DNA of 64,000 bases. It comes from Lactuca virosa. Lineage: Eukaryota > Streptophyta > Magnoliopsida > Asterales > Asteraceae. Position 1 is the stretch's first letter. Each line of letters opens with the position of its first letter. The notes under the pieces are model-generated. The model searched no databases and was not told the DNA's origin. It saw only the letters and a list, made by a program, of their open reading frames with translations. Below, in pieces: positions 58,401 to 64,000 of this stretch. The position numbers were made by a program, and so were the translations under genes. The stretch lies in the NCBI GenBank assembly GCA_928212115.1, contig CAKMRJ010005634.1:174396845-174460844 (forward strand), read 5' to 3'.

Positions 58401-58887
58401 ATAACCATATTTACTAAACTTTAGTAAATCAAATAGTCTTAACGATCTTTGTGGTGGACATGACCAGTGCACAAGAATGTGTACTCGATCCCTTTAGTCC
58501 TTCACTTGACTCACACATCCATGTGAACAAGTAATTAGTCTTGATTTTCCAATGCTTGAAAGTTCTCATTCATCATACTATTCAACTTGCATGATTCCAA
58601 GTTTCGGTCCAATTGAAACTTGGGCGATGAGGAACTTTCCTGATTTGGTAAATTTAGACTACTACCACAAATGAAAGAATCAAATCCATTTCCAATATTG
58701 CTGTCAGTGGAATCATATAAGCAAATTTTCCACAAATGCCATTGTAAGGATACTTCAAATAAATAAAATTAAACAATTTCTTTTATTTTAAAACTTTGCG
58801 GAAAAACTTATCCTTACAATCCACATGGAAAATGTTGTTATCTATTCCTTAGCAATATATCATAACTTCTTAAGCAACTGCTCAAAA
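55446..58887 (-). pseudogene. Copia A degenerate pol region (minus copy)
   Basis: Collinear with 17560-20684. No long frame; only short Copia integrase-like echoes around 58380-58440. Copies of GGGATGNCGTAAT lie near 56945 and 57427. No RT or RNase H frame is visible. Confidence 0.6.
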
Positions 58888-59079
58888 TTCTGATGCGATC
58901 GAAATCCACCTTCGCGATCAGAATCAACATATACTTCCTTTAAGATTTCTATCTATTCTTTGATTCTTAAAACATCAACATGTGACCCAGTCACATCATG
59001 TAATGAGGATCTCAGAATAGAACTTAACAGAGTTAGATAATGGGCTCTACCTGATGTAGAGTCAAACTTATTGACTTTA

Positions 59080-59659
59080 ACATCCTTAGGTAAATTTGGC
59101 AGCTTTGCAATCAACGCCCCTTCCTTTGGCAAAATAAACATATGGACCCTTTGGTAATGGGACTATCTCAGACTTAGCCTTTCTCTTTACCATTTGGTCA
59201 ACCGGGTTGACTATGACCAATCCCTTTCCGTTGGGAAGAGAATGCTTTTTCTGGATTTCCAGTGTCACCATTGTCACTGTCCATAAAGTTTTTGGGAAGT
59301 TGATCTTCTAATCAAATTTGCTTCACTATCGTTCCAAATCATTGCTGATTCAGCAGCACCAAGCAAATAGATATGATCATTAAGGTTCATGTCATAGTCT
59401 GTATCATAGTAGTCCCAAAGGAACTCACTATGTGACTTAGAAAGTGATTGAACATCCAACTTTCTCAAGACTTTGAAACCCAACTCTCCGGGCTTGTCAA
59501 TATGTGACTTCATCTCTAAGATGTGATCACACATAGACCTTGCTTGCCATTAGGGCTTGAGTGACCTTGAACTTGTGGGTTAGGGAGAATAATTGGAGGA
59601 GGTGGAGGAAGTAAAGTTCCAAGAGATTTGGGAAGATCATAGATGTCTGAACTCGACAT
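59080..59659 (-). pseudogene. Copia A gag, first minus copy, broken
   Basis: It starts at 59659 (MSSSDIYDLPKSLG). Stops and shifts follow. Pieces include CDHILEMKSHIDKPGELGFKVLRKLDVQSL in one frame and AESAMIWNDSEANLIRRSTS further on. The CCHC knuckle is lost (VYFAKGRGVDCKA), whereas the plus-strand copy keeps it. Confidence 0.72.
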
Positions 59660-61304
59660 CTTTTGGGAGATATTCAAGATAGTTGATCTAAAGTCCTTAA
59701 TATAACATCCAATATGAAATATTAAGGTTGGGATCCAACAACCTATTTATAACTGGAAGAGGGATGCCGTAATCCGAGTATAAAATAGTTGAAGGTAGGT
59801 AAATGGACGATTTCCAATTCCACCACAATGAAAAACGAAATAATTTAATTAGGTTTTTACTTGGATTTGAAACTCCTAGATCTTTTGAGATTCATTTAAC
59901 TTTTCAATGGCATGTTTCAATCTCGAGTGTGCCCTTCAGGTTTTGTGACTGGGATGCCGAGGATCACAAAACAAGGTGTGAAGTAATCATGCAAATATAC
60001 TTGGTACCCTTAATATATACCCCTCAATCGATGTGCCGGTTAACCACACGAGCTCCACCGATACTATGATAAATATTAAGTTACCTTTTGCCTACTTTGT
60101 TAAATCCAGGTTAGTGTGCCGGTTAACCACACACGCTCCACTAACGGTTTAAACAAAGTGCAAAGTGTAATTTCATGGATTAGCACCTAATTCACATTTT
60201 CCTAAGTAACTAAGATTGGGAATTAATAAAAGGTTTAGTTACTTAGTATTTATCATTAATACTTTTAATGAAGGGAGAATTATAGTCCTTGTCCTACCTG
60301 TTCGGCTAACGACCCTCCACCAGTCAAGGAAGCGGTGGGTGAGAGTGGACACCCATTAAGCTGCCATTTTATAGGCAACAACCTTATACCCCCCTTATAG
60401 ACCGGCTTCGTGAATGAGGCCTACTAATGGTACGACGACTTGCTCTTATACATATAATATATTAAACTTTTAATATTATAATAGTATAAGGGTGTATTTT
60501 AGACATTTAAAATACTTGATGGTTTAATCTATTAATTAAACTAGACTTTTAATTTAATTAAACTCAAACCATATATTTATGGATTTAATCATACTCTTTT
60601 AACTAAACGCTTTAATTAACTATTAATAAAGTCCATAAGAGTTAATTTGAACTATTCAACAAAACATCATAATTCCAATTATTAAACTCAAAATTAAAAC
60701 CATGTAATTAATTGTTTAAGTTATGAACCCAGGAGTTTTAGAATTCAATTCTTTTTTTTATAAAAAACTTTTCTCAAATTCCAAAACTTGAGGGCAAGTT
60801 TTGTAATTCTTGAAAACCTTTGGATTCCATAACTTATGGAATTAATGGTGTTTTATGATGAAACTTTCCATGTTCCATAACTTAAGAACAAGTTATGGAA
60901 TTCTTTAAAACATTAACACCAAATTTTGTAACTCCATAAAAACTTTGAATCAAAATTTTTTTTAAAAAAAAACTTTCATATCCATAACTTATGGAAGTTT
61001 CAAAAACCCTTAAGATCACAACTTTAAAAAACTTTTGAGCTCCAAAATTTTATGACAAATTTGTAACTCCTTAAAACATTTAGATCAAACTTTTAAAACT
61101 AATAAAATAATCATATCATTTTATCTTTTACTAAATTTGACCTAATTCAACTCATATAACAAATTATTTAAATTTTACAAATAATTCGTTTTTCACAAAA
61201 CAAGTAATTATCTTAAAATTTGACAAACGTCATGTTTTTTTTTCTTTTTTTTTTCCAACTTGAAAATAAAACATTTGCATCAATATAACAGAAAACAACC
61301 CATG
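59660..61304 (-). other. Copia A leader, first minus copy
   Basis: Non-coding leader with the two hairpins (60027-60062 and about 60110-60150) and other blocks as in the second copy. Confidence 0.75.
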
Positions 61305-61316
61305 GCTCTGATACCA
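61305..61316 (-). other. Primer-binding site, Copia A first minus copy
   Basis: GCTCTGATACCA on the plus strand. Confidence 0.88.
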
Positions 61317-61317
61317 C

Positions 61318-62090
61318 TGTTGGGTTTTAGTATACTACAACATCCTATGGTGCACATACAACCCTAAATACCTTGGATCTATGTTTTTCTCTATTATACA
61401 TGCAAATGGTTTTCCAAGGCATTAAACCTATAACTAGCATGCATTTGACATAAACCATATAATATACTAGTTAGGGAAACATACCTTTTATGTGGCTTGA
61501 AGTCTTGATGTATTTGGCCTTAAGAGCTTAGCACCAATAGTATGAAATGCCTCAAATGGAATCACAACACACCTAGGACAAAGGTGGCTCTTGAGAGAGA
61601 ATTCCATGCACCAAAACACCTCCATATTTCTCTAAGAAAAGAAGTGGTGATTTTGGCTATGGAGTAACCTATTTATATGTAGGATTCCAAGGGTCATGGT
61701 TATAACCCATAATCCATACCCATGGGTTTTATGATCCATGGTTCATGTGGCCCAACTCTTTATGTATCCATACATAAACTTGGTCCAACATGGATCATAA
61801 GCCCAACACATATAAATATAACTAATTATCATAATTAGTCCCCATAGATTTAATTAGTCCCTCTTTTGATCACTAAATTAATTCCAAATTAATTCTTGAT
61901 CGATACTAATAAAACATATGATTCATATTAATATATTATAACTTATAATAGATTAATAAACCAAAATAACCTTCTCTCAAAAGTCCATCCTAACAAATTG
62001 TCCTGATGATATGCAACCCAAATGGACCATGCTACTCTCGGGTCAAGTACATACCAATAATAGTTATGGGCTTAGACATCTAATCCAACA
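61318..62090 (-). repeat. Copia A 5' LTR (minus)
   Basis: TGTTGGGTTTTAG...TAATCCAACA, 773 bp, differing from 54679-55445 mainly by small indels. Confidence 0.9.
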
Positions 62091-63122
62091 GTTCCCTTAC
62101 ATAATTATTTGTTATATACACTAATTATATACATATATGTGTCATCATATGCTTAATAGGATCCGTTTGTGCTCAAGACTTCACCTGGCATATTTAACAT
62201 CCTATATCGATCTTACATTCTAATCACTCACTACAGGTGAATTCATACCCCTAAACATATCTTTTAAATGATTTTAAATGCTTTTATGGGGGTAAATACA
62301 AGTAGAAAACATTATAGTTATAATATCAATCACATGTGATTTATAACTATCAAGCAAAAGGATTTCTTAGACTTCAAAACTGTGTTATCAAACAAACTGT
62401 TTCAAATCATTTTATAAACTGACATCAAGTCATCAATAACCATTCAAATGGTTAAAACTCTTTTTATATGATAAACTCTTTATCGTTTTACAAAACTCTT
62501 TTAAACTTATATATTGACAAAATCATTACTGTACACTTTCATTTTCCCATTACATTCATATAGTGATCTTCTCACACAAAAGGTAATGTAAAATATTTTC
62601 TGGTAATGATAGTCATATACTTGGGAAAACACTCACTTTTACAAAAGAACAAACATACAGAACAGTCGGGTCTTGGTAGAAGACTACTCTCCATTTTAGT
62701 AGAAAATATAGGATTTTCTAGGAAGTAAACAAACTTTACATCAAACATTTACAAACTTTACATCAAGCACTTACAAACATTTTCTTCAAACTTATACAAA
62801 CATTTGACACTAAAATACTTATGAACTCACCAACTTTAATCCTGATCTACTCTTTCAAAATAACTTGTATTCTCAGGTCACCAGTAGACAGGTACACTGT
62901 ACCAGGTTTTGAGAAGGCGGAGCGTGTTCAAGACTCATCTTTTATTTTGATATATATAATTTTGGTGTCTTACAAATACATTCAAAACACACTTGTATTA
63001 ACTATATTATTAATACAATGGATGATGTTGTTGCTTGTTTTACTATTGTGCATTGTTATGATACTGAACATGACGTCCTCCGCTCCCGAATGTTTCCGCC
63101 GTTCTGGTTTGGGGGTGTAACA
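62091..63122 (+). repeat. G1-family LTR, 5' part missing, plus strand
   Basis: It ends GTTTGGGGGTGTAACA and is followed by GAT and a primer site, exactly the G1 arrangement in opposite orientation. It shares the CTTATGAACTCACCAAC and AACTTGTATTCTCAGG segments with the G1 LTRs (inverted). The left part was displaced by the Copia A insertion. Confidence 0.75.
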
Positions 63123-63125
63123 GAT

Positions 63126-63137
63126 TGGTATCAGAGC
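63126..63137 (+). other. Primer-binding site of the right-hand Gypsy
   Basis: TGGTATCAGAGC, three bases after the LTR. Confidence 0.88.
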
Positions 63138-64000
63138 TGTGTTTATAGTGAATTGAGTATATCAACCCATAAAAGATATACAACTATAAACACATTGAAA
63201 GGACCCCTTTCTTGACTTTCATATTTCTGAAAGACCCAAACTTTCATACTTGACAATATAGTTATTCCAAAACATGCTACATGCGTATTTATAAAATAAT
63301 ATCTTACATTGATAAAGTGATTACAAAAGATTGGATACAAACCGACTATGTTTTAAGATTTTACATAACTACCCAGGATATTGTAATTCTATACAAACAT
63401 AAACTGAAGTACAAAAGTACTTATTACAAACTATTCTAAGCCTTTCAACAGTATATGACTACACTGGTTACTTATCTCCTGCAAAATTTGTTAAACATTG
63501 AGAGGGTAAGCGATGACACTTAGTAAGTTCAATAATAGATACAATATAACGTTATGCCATATATATACTCCAATATGGCAGAAGCAAAGGGGAACAAGGA
63601 ACAACAAATGCATTCATACATACTAACAATTCCATACTTGATATATATAATCAATAAAGTTTTGGCCCAAATGGCACAGAAGACATACAACTTCGGATTA
63701 ACCTTTTGGTAGATTTCAGGTTTTCACGCCCTGTCTAACCCTTTTTGCCAATACCATAGAATAGAAATCATTCTCTTACGGACACATGTTCACATGGCCA
63801 GAGGCTACATACCAGTACCATATGAATCTAAGTCCTTTCACTGATCACATGTCAAATGATTACTTTGCTATTAAACATAGCGAATAAAAATTAACAACGG
63901 GAAAAATACTCAGGAATATTATTCTACCGAAGCCAAAGTGATGCCTATGTCATACACTTCATGGTCAACGGTTCATACCAATACCCAAGTGATGCCTATG
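63138..64000 (+). other. Leader of the right-hand Gypsy, running off the window
   Basis: No coding frame of note. The element's gag, if present, lies beyond the window. Confidence 0.55.

Larger units (their letters stand above)
52242..62090 (-). mobile_element. Copia A tandem array, minus strand (LTR-body-LTR-partial body)
   Basis: Reading leftward: 5' LTR 61318-62090, leader, gag, degenerate pol, shared LTR 54679-55445, then a second leader and gag ending at 52242. Blocks 52242-55445 and 58888-62090 are the same ~3.2 kb segment. A single intact copy spans 54679-62090 (7.4 kb). Such LTR-sharing tandems are expected from unequal recombination between copies. Confidence 0.88.

Overview
This window is nuclear DNA of a eudicot plant. 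It has one conventional intron-containing gene, an AT-rich background, and a dense pile of nested LTR retrotransposons. Repeat content and protein style fit Asteraceae, and a lettuce-like genome is my best guess; this is inferred, not proven. Almost every long open frame here is a retroelement relic. No rRNA, CRISPR or prokaryote-type feature is visible.

Layout. (1) 1-3.2 kb: an apparently intact nine-exon gamma-glutamyl hydrolase gene on the minus strand. (2) 4.0-6.5 kb: a truncated Copia element whose LTR carries a 1.5 kb Pack-MULE with a 9-bp target duplication and a captured inositol-tetrakisphosphate kinase fragment. (3) 6.5-8.8 kb: LTR debris. (4) 8.8-45.8 kb: probably one Gypsy element (E2, minus strand) with about 27 kb of later insertions in its 3' LTR. 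These are a plus-strand Copia (A), which itself contains a complete 5.4 kb Copia (B, target duplication AAAGT), and a 15.5 kb Gypsy (G1) with 3 kb LTRs and a 3.76 kb solo LTR (TTTTA duplication) in its leader. A further solo LTR (CGGAC duplication) splits the E2 gag. (5) 46.0-52.2 kb: a third Gypsy (E3, minus strand), the best preserved in coding terms, joined at a scrambled junction to (6) 52.2-62.1 kb, a tandem Copia A array on the minus strand (LTR-body-LTR-partial body). (7) 62.1-64 kb: a G1-type LTR and its leader.

Relations. E2, E3 and G1 encode Gag, aspartic protease, RT, RNase H, integrase and a chromodomain-like tail in Tekay-like chromovirus order. All are broken, E3 by only a few lesions. 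Copia A and B look non-autonomous, with gag remnants and eroded or absent pol. The signals most worth following are a 64-67 nt intron-like spacer between gag and pol conserved in E2 and E3, a covarying hairpin repeated in Copia A, arrays of short palindromes recurring in otherwise unrelated LTR families, and the ITPK-carrying Pack-MULE.
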